NCBI GenBank assembly: GCA_020343715.1
Contig: CP070808.1
Location: 1,871,023-1,889,670, forward strand
From: Thermoplasmata archaeon
GTDB taxonomy: Archaea > Thermoplasmatota > DTKX01 > GCA-020343715
Direction: 5' to 3'
DNA: 18,648 nt
Below are positions 1-7,902 of this stretch, piece by piece. The position numbers and the translations under genes were made by a program. Under the pieces are notes generated by a model. It was given only the letters and a program-made list of their open reading frames with translations. It was not told the origin of the DNA and did not search any database. Each line of letters starts with the position of its first letter. The stretch's first letter is position 1.

Positions 1-13
1 TGAAGTGCCCCAC

Positions 14-1432
14 ATGTACTCGGGCAACATCCTCATCGTGCACTTGGACACGGGCCGCCTGGAGGAGGCGTTCCTGGACGACGACCTGGTGACCGACCGT
101 GTCGGGGGGGCCCTGCTGGGCCTGGAGCTCTGGAGGCGGCACCGGGACGGGGACCCCGTGGTCCTGGCATCGGGACCGCTGACCGGTGCCCTGGTGCCCA
201 CGGCGTCATCCACGGCGATGACAGCCCGGTCCCCCCTCACCGGGGGCGTGGTCCACGCCTCCGTGACCAACCACGCGGGACCGGAGATCAAGTACTCGGG
301 GTACGACTTCATCGTCCTACGCGGTCGCGCCCCTGAGCCCGTGCACCTTTGGGTCCACGACGAGCAGGCCGAGCTCCTGGACGCCTCCGACCTGTGGGGT
401 TCGAGCCCCACGACCGTCGCGAACGCGCTGCGCCAGATGCAGGGTGATGAACGGGTCCAGGTGCTCACCGCGGGACCCGCCTGCGTGGCGGGCAGCCTGG
501 CCTCGTCCCTCTCGGTGAACCACTGGGCCTCCACCGACAGGGCCGCCGTCGGGGCCCTGGTCGCATCGAAGAACCTGCTGGCGATGGCCTTCCGGGGCAT
601 GGGGGAGCTGGAGCCGGCCGACATCGACGGCTTCGGCCCCGCCGTCCTGGGGCTCATGTCCCGCATGCGGGCGTACCGGCCCCCGGAGGGCTTCAAGTGG
701 GACGGGCATCGCCTCGACCCCGCCAGGAAGGCGATAGCACCCCTGGTCCACAGGACGCGGGGGTGCTTCTTCTGCTCGTCCAGCGGACGGCCATACCTGA
801 TGCTGGACCAGGACCCCAAGCTGATGGAGCGGTCGGAGATCGACTCCCCCGGTGTGATAATATCGGACCTGCTCCCCCTGGGGGACCTGACGGTCGCTGG
901 CCTGGACGGACATGGCATAGGAGAGGTGGCCAGGACCACCTACCAACTGGGCCTGGACCCCTGCAGGGCTGCCTCGGCGGTCCGCCGGGCGGGGTCTGGT
1001 GACGCCCTTTCCGCGCGCCCGGTCCTGGAGGCTCTGGCACGGGGCGAGGGGGCCCCGGCCCGCGGTGGAGGCATGGCCTGCTGGGACCTGGGCGACGACA
1101 CGGGGGCCCACCAGGCATTCGTGGACCTGGGGGTGTTCACCCCCGCCAATCCCCCCCTGGTGCCGACGAGCGGGGCCCAGGGCGCCTACCGGCTGACCAT
1201 CCTTCAGGGAATCTCCTACATCCTGGGCATGTGTCCCGCCGGGGCTGTGGGGGCGGGGATCGACGCCGACTCCATCGCCCCCGTGATGGAGGTGGCGACG
1301 GGCCTGGGCCTGACCCCCGAGGACCTGGAGGGGCTGGCCCATCGCCTGGTGACCGAGACCCTGGCGCTGAACCCGGGGACCGAGGGACGGACCTCCCCCG
1401 TCAGCGACGAGCTCAGGGGGATGTTCTCCTGA
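14..1432 (+). CDS. Truncated, degenerate aldehyde ferredoxin oxidoreductase (AOR) family protein
   Basis: AOR-family enzymes oxidise aldehydes with a tungsten-bispterin and one [4Fe-4S] cluster. The N-terminal half matches the family: a GNIL..HLDTGRLE opening, PEIKYSGYDFIVLRGRAPEP (about 93-112), and DRAAVGALVASKN (about 178-190). Numbering is from a GTG at 5; the ATG at 14 (MYSGNIL) fits the family better, and an upstream start off the window is possible. The chain is about 475 residues against about 600 usual, ending some 60-70 residues early. Cluster ligands are incomplete: C254 and C257 are present and C410 matches the distal Cys, but the third position (261) is Gly. The Asp opening each pterin-binding DxxGL motif appears to be Tyr (313 and 405). 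It is first of six packed genes with Hdr subunits, an arrangement recalling the Bam benzoyl-CoA reductase (AOR plus Hdr-like subunits). Family membership is firm; catalytic activity is doubtful. Confidence 0.85.
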   Translation: MYSGNILIVHLDTGRLEEAFLDDDLVTDRVGGALLGLELWRRHRDGDPVVLASGPLTGALVPTASSTAMTARSPLTGGVVHASVTNHAGPEIKYSGYDFIVLRGRAPEPVHLWVHDEQAELLDASDLWGSSPTTVANALRQMQGDERVQVLTAGPACVAGSLASSLSVNHWASTDRAAVGALVASKNLLAMAFRGMGELEPADIDGFGPAVLGLMSRMRAYRPPEGFKWDGHRLDPARKAIAPLVHRTRGCFFCSSSGRPYLMLDQDPKLMERSEIDSPGVIISDLLPLGDLTVAGLDGHGIGEVARTTYQLGLDPCRAASAVRRAGSGDALSARPVLEALARGEGAPARGGGMACWDLGDDTGAHQAFVDLGVFTPANPPLVPTSGAQGAYRLTILQGISYILGMCPAGAVGAGIDADSIAPVMEVATGLGLTPEDLEGLAHRLVTETLALNPGTEGRTSPVSDELRGMFS

Positions 1433-2589
1433 AGGGAACGCCCCGTGTCGCGGTCTGGACGGGAAGGGGGGCCTCCTACTCCTGGATCTGGTGGGTGGAC
1501 GCCCTGGAGGACCTCTCGTGGCTCCAGGCCTCCTTCCCCTATGACCCCGCCGAGTTGTCCACCTTGCTCGGGCGAAGCCAGCTGCTGCTGCTCGGAGGGG
1601 GCGACGTGGGCGCCCTTCGCTCCGCCCTGGACCTGGACGCCATCGAGGCGTGGGTCGAGGCGGGCGGACGCCTGGTGGCCACCTGCGCCGGCGCCTACAT
1701 GCTCCGGCGATGGTTGGGCGTGGGCATCGCCAACACCTCCGACGAGCCTCCCGCGAACGCGACCCGGCGGGCCTGGTCCCACTGCGAGGAGGGGGTCGCC
1801 ATCCATCCCGTCAGGGGGCCCGTGTCCCTGCGGTCGATGGGCGGTGCCACCTTCACCTCGCCCCTGTTCGGGGGCCCGGTCTTCCACGAGCCCGTGGGGA
1901 AGGGTGCCGTCGTGGAGGCCAGGTACGACGGTGTGACCCGGGGGGCCGAGTGGCTCATGGCGGACAGGCCCCAGATGTTGGAGGGCACCCCGGCGGTCGT
2001 CTCCCGACAAAAGGGTGATGGCCTGGTCGTCCTGGCAGGCCCCCACATCGAGCATCCCGACCACCCCGCCGCCCATCTGTGGCTCGCGGGGGTGCTGGGG
2101 TGGGAGCCCGGGGACCCTCCCCCGACGCAGGCCCCATCCATGGCGAGCACAGACCCCGGTGGAGAGGACGTGGTCAGGAGGCTGGCCAGCGTCAGGAGGA
2201 GGGCGGCCACCCTGGCCGACCGGAGCTGGCTGTCGGGCGAGAAGACCTGGAACGGGGAGCGCCTCGCGGGCTTCGCCGACTCGCTGATACCCAGGGCCAG
2301 GACCCTGGCCCACTGGGGATGGGGACCCCGGGGCAGGGAGGGTGAGCTGCGCTCCCTCCTGGAGGCGGCCACCGACCAGCTGGGCCGCCCCTCCCCCGAG
2401 AGCTGGGACGTGGGTTGGGGCGCCCTCTCCGAGGTGGCGTCCATGCTCATGGAGGCCTACTTCGCGAACCGCAGGGGAGGGATGGCACCGCCCGCCAGGA
2501 CCATCAAGCGACCGCCCCGGCTGGCCCCGGAGGGAGGATGGGGAGCACCGACCGTCGAGGTCGCCGGAGGCAAGGAGGTGCGGAGATGA
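1429..2589 (+). CDS. BPL_N / class I glutamine-amidotransferase-like protein with non-canonical start
   Basis: About 386 residues if translation begins at the CTG at 1429. The N-terminal ~230 residues look like the BPL_N family (glutamine-amidotransferase-like fold, first seen at the N-terminus of biotin-protein ligases). They start with VAVWTGRGAS, then LLLLGGGDVGAL, then a nucleophile elbow ATCAGAYM placing Cys86 as the expected catalytic thiol, and later GLVVLAGPHIEHP. Residues from about 240 to the end form an Arg-rich helical region and a basic tail that I do not recognise. The frame has no ATG, GTG or TTG near the domain start: the nearest upstream is at 1231, deep inside the AOR gene, and the GTG at 1495 would remove the first strand. 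CTG at 1429 overlaps the AOR stop as CTGA, with GGGGG at 1416-1420 as a weak Shine-Dalgarno. Its stop overlaps the hdrA start (ATGA). Its role in a redox operon is unknown. Confidence 0.7.
   Translation: MKGTPRVAVWTGRGASYSWIWWVDALEDLSWLQASFPYDPAELSTLLGRSQLLLLGGGDVGALRSALDLDAIEAWVEAGGRLVATCAGAYMLRRWLGVGIANTSDEPPANATRRAWSHCEEGVAIHPVRGPVSLRSMGGATFTSPLFGGPVFHEPVGKGAVVEARYDGVTRGAEWLMADRPQMLEGTPAVVSRQKGDGLVVLAGPHIEHPDHPAAHLWLAGVLGWEPGDPPPTQAPSMASTDPGGEDVVRRLASVRRRAATLADRSWLSGEKTWNGERLAGFADSLIPRARTLAHWGWGPRGREGELRSLLEAATDQLGRPSPESWDVGWGALSEVASMLMEAYFANRRGGMAPPARTIKRPPRLAPEGGWGAPTVEVAGGKEVRR
2574..2580 (+). promoter_or_regulatory. Shine-Dalgarno for hdrA
   Basis: GGAGGTG lies 5 nt before the ATG at 2586, inside the end of the preceding gene. 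It fixes the hdrA start and fits translational coupling through the ATGA overlap. Confidence 0.8.
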
Positions 2590-5198
2590 CCGTCGGCATC
2601 TTCCTTTGCGACTGCGGCACCAACATCAGGGACGCCGTCGACCTGGACGCCGTGGAGGAGGTCGTGGGGGCGGCGAACGACGTCAGGGTCTTCAGACACA
2701 CCTTCCTGTGCTCCGAGGATGGCCAGGACCAGCTAAGGCGATCCCTGGACTCGGGGGACGTGGACCGGGTCGTGGTGGCGGCCTGTTCTCCCCGGCATCA
2801 CGGAGAGGTGTTCCGACAGGCCGTGGAAGGCCACGGCCATGGCCTCGAACCCGTCATGGCCAACATCCGGGAGCAATGCGCCTGGGTGACGCCAAGCCGG
2901 CAGTACGCCACCGACAAGGCGGTAGCCCTTGTTCTGGCAGCCGTAGCCAAGGCCCGGTCCGACGAGGTGCTGGGCACCATAAGCGTGCCCGTCAGGCCCG
3001 AGGTCGTGGTCGTTGGCGGCGGCATAGCCGGGATGCACGCAGCCCTGGAGCTGGCGGACCGGGGTGTGACCGTCCATCTGGTGGAGCGGGAGGCTACCCC
3101 CGGAGGGACGATGCTCCTCTTGAACAGGACCTTCCCCACCGATGACTGCTCCACATGCTCCATCGCCCCCGTCCTGAGCGACCTGGCCAACGCCAAGGGT
3201 GTGCAACTCCACACCCTCACCGACGTGGTGGCCCTAAAGGGTCGGCCAGGGGCCTGGCGCCTGACCATGAGGACCCGGCCCAGGCACGTCTCGTCCGGGA
3301 CGTGCACCGCCTGTGGTGACTGCACGGCGACGGAGTGGACAGCCCCCGCGCCCCTGCTGGGGAACGGTGGAAGGCGCCTCATCGACAGGATCGCCATTGA
3401 CGACGATGCCTGCACCTCTTGCGGCAGCTGTGTGAAGGTGTGCGAGGCCGCCACCGGGGGCGAGGCCGCCCTGACCCTTCCGGAGGGGTGCGAGGGGGCG
3501 GCGGAACTGGAGTACGACACGTCCCGCTGCGTTGGCTGCTGGCGATGTCTGGAGACATGCCCCGAGGACGCACTGAGACGCGTGGCGGTGTGCCCCGTGG
3601 TGGTGCCCAGCGAGATGGACCAGGGACTGGGGTGGAGGCACGCCATCCACCTGCCCAACCCCCATGCGGTCCCCCTGACCTACGTGCGGGACCCAGAGAC
3701 CTGCCTCGCCCTAACCGGAGAGCTGCCCTGCGTCGGGTGCTCCGAGGTGTGCCCCGCCGATGCGGTGGTGGACGGAGAGGACACGGAGTGGGAGCTGGAG
3801 GCGAGCGCCATCGTCCTGGCCACGGGCGTGGAGGAGGCGGACCTGTCCCAGACGGAGTACAGGGCGGAGCACCCCGACGTGATAACGGCCCTGCAGCTGG
3901 AGAGGCTCCTGGCCCCCGACGGCCCCACGGACGGCCAGCTCCTCAGGCCCTCCGATGGTGAGAGGCCGTCGCGGGTGGTCTTTGTCCAATGCGCCGGGTC
4001 CAGGTCCCAGGTCCACAACCCTCACTGCTCCCGGGTGTGCTGCTCCCACGCTGTGAAGAACGCCAGCCTGATCCGGAGGACCTGGGACGACGTGAAGGTC
4101 ACGGTTTGCTACACTGACATACGGCTCTCCGGCAGAGACGCCGAGGAGTACTACGACAGGGCCCGGGAGGCCGAGGTACGGTTCCTCAGGGGGAGCGTGG
4201 CGGAGATCGACGTGGCGGGCGAGAGACCCGTCGTGGTCACCGAGGACACCCTCGGGGAGACCGACGGCCCCGTTGAGCTGGAGGCGGACCTGGTGGTGCT
4301 GTCGACGGCCCTAGTCCCATCTCGGGGTACCCGGGACCTGGTGGAGATCATGCCCCTGGCCACGGACCCCCAGGGCTTCCTGCGCCCCGTCCACCCCAAG
4401 CTCAGACCTGTTGACATGGCGACCCGAGGCATCCACGTGGCGGGGTCCGTGGAGTTCCCCAAGTTCGTACAGGACTGCATCGTCGAGGGGGGCGCGGCTG
4501 CCCAGCGGGCTGCGAACCTGGCGACGTCCGGTCAGCTGGATCTGCCCAGGACCTACCCACGGGTGGACGAGGACCGGTGCATCGGCTGCATGGCCTGCGT
4601 GGAGGAGTGCCCCTTCGAGGCCATTGAGCCCACCAAGGACGGTCGCGTCAGGATAGTGGAGGCCGCCTGCAGGCCCTGCGGAAAGTGCGTGGCCGCCTGC
4701 CTGTCCACGGCCCTCGACCTACGTGAGCTCCCCCTCCCCCGCCTGCGGGCCCAGGTGGACGAGATGCTGGGCTGGGCGTCCCAGAGGTCAGGCGGCCACC
4801 TGGACCGGCCAGTGGTCGCGTACAGCTGCAACAGCTGCGGCTACAACGCCGCCGACCTGGCAGGGTCTCGGAGGATGGAGGTACCCGTGCAGGTGCTTCC
4901 GGTCTGGGTCCCCTGCTCGGGCCGCCTCTCGGTGGAGGACCTGGTCCATCCCTTCACCAGGGGGGCCGCGGGCGTCATGGTGATGGCGTGCCTTCCTGAC
5001 CAGTGCACCTTCGTGGATGGGAACACCGCCCTTGCTGGCAGGCTGGAGCAGGCCCGCCGTCTCCTCACGATGATGGACATCGACCCGGAACGGCTGCGAC
5101 TGGTTCACACCAGCTCCGCGGACGCCGCGCTGTTCGTCCAGGCCTCCCAGGAGATGTCATGGGTGGCGCAGAAGGCCCAATGGGGTGATGGCCGATGA
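2586..5198 (+). CDS. hdrA: HdrA-MvhD fusion, flavoprotein of heterodisulfide reductase-like complex
   Basis: 870 residues. HdrA carries the FAD that splits electron pairs between high- and low-potential acceptors; MvhD passes electrons in from a partner dehydrogenase. Visible in order: N-terminal CDCGTNI and VVVAACSPR (8-70); FAD loop VVGGGIAGMHA (142-152); TFPTDDCSTC (182-191); ferredoxin-type Cys groups 240/243/246, 276/279/282/286 and 315/318/321/325, then C336; a further group 373/382/385/389; the HdrA signature FVQCAGSR...CSRVCCSHAVKNA (467-493); a C-terminal 2[4Fe-4S] pair (665-675 and 695-705); and an MvhD domain (about 742-870) with SCNSCGYNAADLAG, VPCSGR and ACLPDQC. The first canonical cluster motif seems split by an insertion of about 85 residues. 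The start is set by a strong Shine-Dalgarno; both ends overlap neighbours by 4 nt. A soluble cytoplasmic complex with HdrB and HdrC is expected. Confidence 0.95.
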   Translation: MTVGIFLCDCGTNIRDAVDLDAVEEVVGAANDVRVFRHTFLCSEDGQDQLRRSLDSGDVDRVVVAACSPRHHGEVFRQAVEGHGHGLEPVMANIREQCAWVTPSRQYATDKAVALVLAAVAKARSDEVLGTISVPVRPEVVVVGGGIAGMHAALELADRGVTVHLVEREATPGGTMLLLNRTFPTDDCSTCSIAPVLSDLANAKGVQLHTLTDVVALKGRPGAWRLTMRTRPRHVSSGTCTACGDCTATEWTAPAPLLGNGGRRLIDRIAIDDDACTSCGSCVKVCEAATGGEAALTLPEGCEGAAELEYDTSRCVGCWRCLETCPEDALRRVAVCPVVVPSEMDQGLGWRHAIHLPNPHAVPLTYVRDPETCLALTGELPCVGCSEVCPADAVVDGEDTEWELEASAIVLATGVEEADLSQTEYRAEHPDVITALQLERLLAPDGPTDGQLLRPSDGERPSRVVFVQCAGSRSQVHNPHCSRVCCSHAVKNASLIRRTWDDVKVTVCYTDIRLSGRDAEEYYDRAREAEVRFLRGSVAEIDVAGERPVVVTEDTLGETDGPVELEADLVVLSTALVPSRGTRDLVEIMPLATDPQGFLRPVHPKLRPVDMATRGIHVAGSVEFPKFVQDCIVEGGAAAQRAANLATSGQLDLPRTYPRVDEDRCIGCMACVEECPFEAIEPTKDGRVRIVEAACRPCGKCVAACLSTALDLRELPLPRLRAQVDEMLGWASQRSGGHLDRPVVAYSCNSCGYNAADLAGSRRMEVPVQVLPVWVPCSGRLSVEDLVHPFTRGAAGVMVMACLPDQCTFVDGNTALAGRLEQARRLLTMMDIDPERLRLVHTSSADAALFVQASQEMSWVAQKAQWGDGR
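5184..5189 (+). promoter_or_regulatory. Shine-Dalgarno for tandem HdrD-like gene
   Basis: GGTGAT, complementary to the 16S 3' end, lies 5 nt before the ATG at 5195 and within the last codons of hdrA. The same junction sequence recurs near 7286. Confidence 0.7.
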
Positions 5199-7300
5199 GG
5201 GGGGTGACCTCCGGCTGCGAGTGCGACCGCTTCGGTGCCGTCGAGTGCACCAGCTGCCGCATCTGCGAGCCCGTCTGCCCCACGGGGCTCGACCTGGCGC
5301 GGGTGGTGGCCACCTCCCGACTGCTGAGGGGGCCCGATACGTCCCACCAGGGCCTGTTCGGCGAGCTGGCCTCCCTCGAGGCCCAGGGCGCCACTGCCCG
5401 AATTGGCGAGTGGCACGGAACTCTGCCAGGCGTAAGGACGGGGGAGGACGTGGTGTTCTTCCCCGGCACCGCCGCCCTGATGGACCCCTTCTTCGAGCGG
5501 GATACCGAGTACGCCGCTGGCCCGCACGCCGCGATGCTGCTCCTCAACGCCGCAGGACTCGGGCCCAAGGTCGTCGGCGGCGGTTCAGGGCACGACCTTT
5601 GGTACGGGGGCCGCCTTGACGAGTTCAAGGCCCTAGGGGAGCGGCTGGTCCCGAGGCTGGAGGAGGCCATCGCCGCCGTCGGGAAAGGCCCCGTTGTGTG
5701 CGCCTCGGCCGAGGACGCTCATGCCCTGGCCGACCTCCACGGGGTGGAGGCGGTGCACATATCCGAGTTCCTCGCAGGTCGTGACCTCGACCTGCCGGGG
5801 GTGGAGGAGGACCGACCCAGGGTGGCCTTCCTAGACCCCTGCCGGCTGGGACGCATAAGGGGGATCTACGACGCCCCCAGGACCTTGCTGGAACTGGTCG
5901 CTGAAGTGGTCGACCTCGGATGGCCCCGGGGCGAGGAACCTTGCTGTGGTGTCAGCGCCTGGGTCAACTGCAACGCCTGGTCCAAGGACCACCGGGAGTC
6001 CATTCTGCGTCGGGCCCACGAGGCGGGGATTGACGCCCTGGTGACGGGCTGTCCCATGTGCCAGGTCCACCTGGACTGCTACTATTCAGAACCGGGTTAC
6101 GACGAGGGGGACAGCGCCGTGGTGCCGCCCCTGCGCGTCGTCGACATCTCGGTCCTGGTCGCCGAGCAGGGAGGTCTGCTGTCCCCCGACCGTGAGCGTC
6201 TGGAATGGCCCATGGAGGAGCGGGGGACCGGTACCACCGGTCTACTGCTCCCCGTGGACCGACGGCCCGTAGACGAGTGGCTGGCGGGACCGCCGACCAC
6301 GGCCGCCCACCTGTGCACCCTCTGCCTTCGATGCGTCCACGAGTGTCCCCAGGACGCCCCCGTGCTGGAACATGTCCTGCGGGTACGCCGGGGCCTTTGG
6401 GACAACGGGATCCCCGCCGAGGGCATGGAGGCCATGGTGACCAGCATTGCACGTGAGGGCAACCCGTTCGGAGAGCCTCGGGAAGGGCGCACCGAGGCCT
6501 ACCCTCCATCGATGGCCCGGAGGGTGCTCGGCGACGAGGACCGGACCCCCGACGTCCTGGTTTTCCCGGGCTGTGTGTACTCGTACCAGGACCCGCGGGC
6601 CCTGGCGGCCCTCGCGAAGGTCCTCGAGGCCGCCGGACTGGACTACGCTGTGATGGGAGATGAGGAGGGCTGCTGCGGCTACATGGACCACCTGGCAGGG
6701 GCCGAGGAGGAGTTCCAGGAGATGGCGAGGGGCTTGATGGGCAGGGTCGTCGCCACGGGCGCCCGCGCCCTGGTCACCCCTTGCGCGGGATGCTTCCGGA
6801 CCCTCTCCCAGCTCTACACTGAGGTCGACGAGGGCTGGCCAGGCCAGCTGGAGGTGCTCCACGCGGTGGAGCTCATAGATCGCCTCCTCGAGGAGGACAG
6901 GCTAATTCCCCAAAGCGATGGGAAGGTCCGGATGGTGGCATACCACGACCCGTGCGACCTGGGTCGCCAGTGCGGAGTGTACGACCCTCCCCGTCGTGTG
7001 GTGGCGGCGCTTCCAGGGGTCGTGCTGGAGGAGTTTCCGGCCTCCCGGACCGACGCGGAGTGCTGCGGCGGTGGAGGGGGACTCAGGACCTTCGACGCAG
7101 GAAAGTCCATGGACGTCGGTAGGAGGCGCCTCGAGTCCCTGGTGGAGGGCATCGACATGGTCGCCACCTCATGCATCTCCTGCAAGGGAAACATGCGTCT
7201 GGCGGCCGCCCGGCTCGCCAGAGACCGGGGTCCGCGTCTCCGGGTGGGCACTGTCGTCGAGCTGGTCGCTTCGTACCTGGACGGGGGTGATGGCCGGTGA
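5195..7300 (+). CDS. Tandem HdrD-like Fe-S / cysteine-rich (CCG) domain protein
   Basis: 701 residues built as two successive modules, each a single [4Fe-4S] ferredoxin motif followed by two CCG-type domains, the fold that binds noncubane clusters in HdrB/HdrD and occurs in GlcF/LutA-type proteins. Module 1: Cys 18/21/24/28; a first CCG domain that has lost its cysteines (FFPGT at 88-92 where FFPGC is expected); an intact second one (C216, C250-C251, C286 and C289). Module 2: Cys 374/377/380/384, then two intact CCG domains (C460, C493-494, C530/533; C587, C623-624, C660/663). It starts at ATG 5195 overlapping the hdrA stop and ends overlapping the next start (GTGA). Co-translation with HdrA and HdrC suggests an extra thiol/disulfide or electron-transfer subunit. 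The substrate cannot be read from sequence; no membrane segment is evident. Confidence 0.88.
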   Translation: MRGVTSGCECDRFGAVECTSCRICEPVCPTGLDLARVVATSRLLRGPDTSHQGLFGELASLEAQGATARIGEWHGTLPGVRTGEDVVFFPGTAALMDPFFERDTEYAAGPHAAMLLLNAAGLGPKVVGGGSGHDLWYGGRLDEFKALGERLVPRLEEAIAAVGKGPVVCASAEDAHALADLHGVEAVHISEFLAGRDLDLPGVEEDRPRVAFLDPCRLGRIRGIYDAPRTLLELVAEVVDLGWPRGEEPCCGVSAWVNCNAWSKDHRESILRRAHEAGIDALVTGCPMCQVHLDCYYSEPGYDEGDSAVVPPLRVVDISVLVAEQGGLLSPDRERLEWPMEERGTGTTGLLLPVDRRPVDEWLAGPPTTAAHLCTLCLRCVHECPQDAPVLEHVLRVRRGLWDNGIPAEGMEAMVTSIAREGNPFGEPREGRTEAYPPSMARRVLGDEDRTPDVLVFPGCVYSYQDPRALAALAKVLEAAGLDYAVMGDEEGCCGYMDHLAGAEEEFQEMARGLMGRVVATGARALVTPCAGCFRTLSQLYTEVDEGWPGQLEVLHAVELIDRLLEEDRLIPQSDGKVRMVAYHDPCDLGRQCGVYDPPRRVVAALPGVVLEEFPASRTDAECCGGGGGLRTFDAGKSMDVGRRRLESLVEGIDMVATSCISCKGNMRLAAARLARDRGPRLRVGTVVELVASYLDGGDGR
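7286..7291 (+). promoter_or_regulatory. Shine-Dalgarno for hdrC
   Basis: GGTGAT 5 nt before the GTG at 7297. It decides the GTG start, which overlaps the preceding stop as GTGA. Confidence 0.7.
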
Positions 7301-7902
7301 CGGGAGGCGACGAGGACGACCGTAGGCGGAGGGCCGAGAACGTCATGGTGATGGACCACGAGCAGGAATGGCCCATGCACTTCGACCGGATCCGCCGGTG
7401 GTACGGACTGTCCTCCTGCATTGAGTGCGGCCGATGCACTGCCAGCTGCCCCGCCGCCCTGCCCTCCCACCTGCGGGCCAGGAACGTCATCCGGGAGGTC
7501 ATCGACCTGGATCGGACGCTAACGGAGGAGCGGGACGACATCTGGCATTGCACCACCTGCTTCGACTGTCAGGACCGCTGCCCCAAGGGGGTGCGGATCA
7601 CCGAGGCGATCATGGCCCTGCGGTCCCTTGCATCCAGCCTGACCAACTCCCCCGACGAGCACAGGCTGGCCCTCCAGGAGATAGCCAGGACGAGTAACAC
7701 CTTTCCCCTGGACGACGAGGTCCGGAAGGTCAGGGGCCGCCTCTCGCTCCCCCTAGACCCGCCCGATTGCGCCCATGACGAGGAGGAGCTGGCCGCGTTC
7801 CAGCGGCTATTGGAGATCCTGGACTTCCGTCTTCTCGCGCCCAAGGAGCTGAAGTACTGGCCCCCCAGGTCCCGACCGGAAGAGGATGGAGGTGAGGACT
7901 GA
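7297..7902 (+). CDS. hdrC: Heterodisulfide reductase subunit C-like protein
   Basis: 201 residues, GTG start. HdrC relays electrons between HdrA and the active site in HdrB. Two classical ferredoxin motifs are present: CIECGRCTASCP (C41, 44, 47, 51) and CTTCFDCQDRCP (C85, 88, 91, 95), each ending in the usual Cys-Pro, with the helical spacer and C-terminal helical region typical of HdrC. The first 20 or so residues are charged and without family character, so a later start (Met17 or Met19) is conceivable, but the Shine-Dalgarno and GTGA overlap favour 7297. The stop overlaps the hdrB start by one base (TGATG). Family assignment is strong; the true substrate of the complex is not known. Confidence 0.93.
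   Translation: MTGGDEDDRRRRAENVMVMDHEQEWPMHFDRIRRWYGLSSCIECGRCTASCPAALPSHLRARNVIREVIDLDRTLTEERDDIWHCTTCFDCQDRCPKGVRITEAIMALRSLASSLTNSPDEHRLALQEIARTSNTFPLDDEVRKVRGRLSLPLDPPDCAHDEEELAAFQRLLEILDFRLLAPKELKYWPPRSRPEEDGGED
7889..7896 (+). promoter_or_regulatory. Shine-Dalgarno for hdrB
   Basis: GGAGGTGA, a near-complete match to the archaeal consensus, 5 nt before ATG 7902 and inside the hdrC coding end. Confidence 0.8.

Noticed and set aside
317..1342. A 341-codon open frame on the minus strand opposite the AOR gene
   Set aside because: Low-complexity Gly/Pro/Arg/His-rich translation with no family features; high GC makes long antisense frames common. Similar antisense frames at 1216-2313, 9439-10605 and 14541-15581 were rejected for the same reason.
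1430..1432. TGA recoded as selenocysteine or pyrrolysine to join AOR and the next gene
   Set aside because: Reading through in the AOR frame gives RERPVSRSGREGG, which is unlike AOR C-termini. The next gene is in a different frame.
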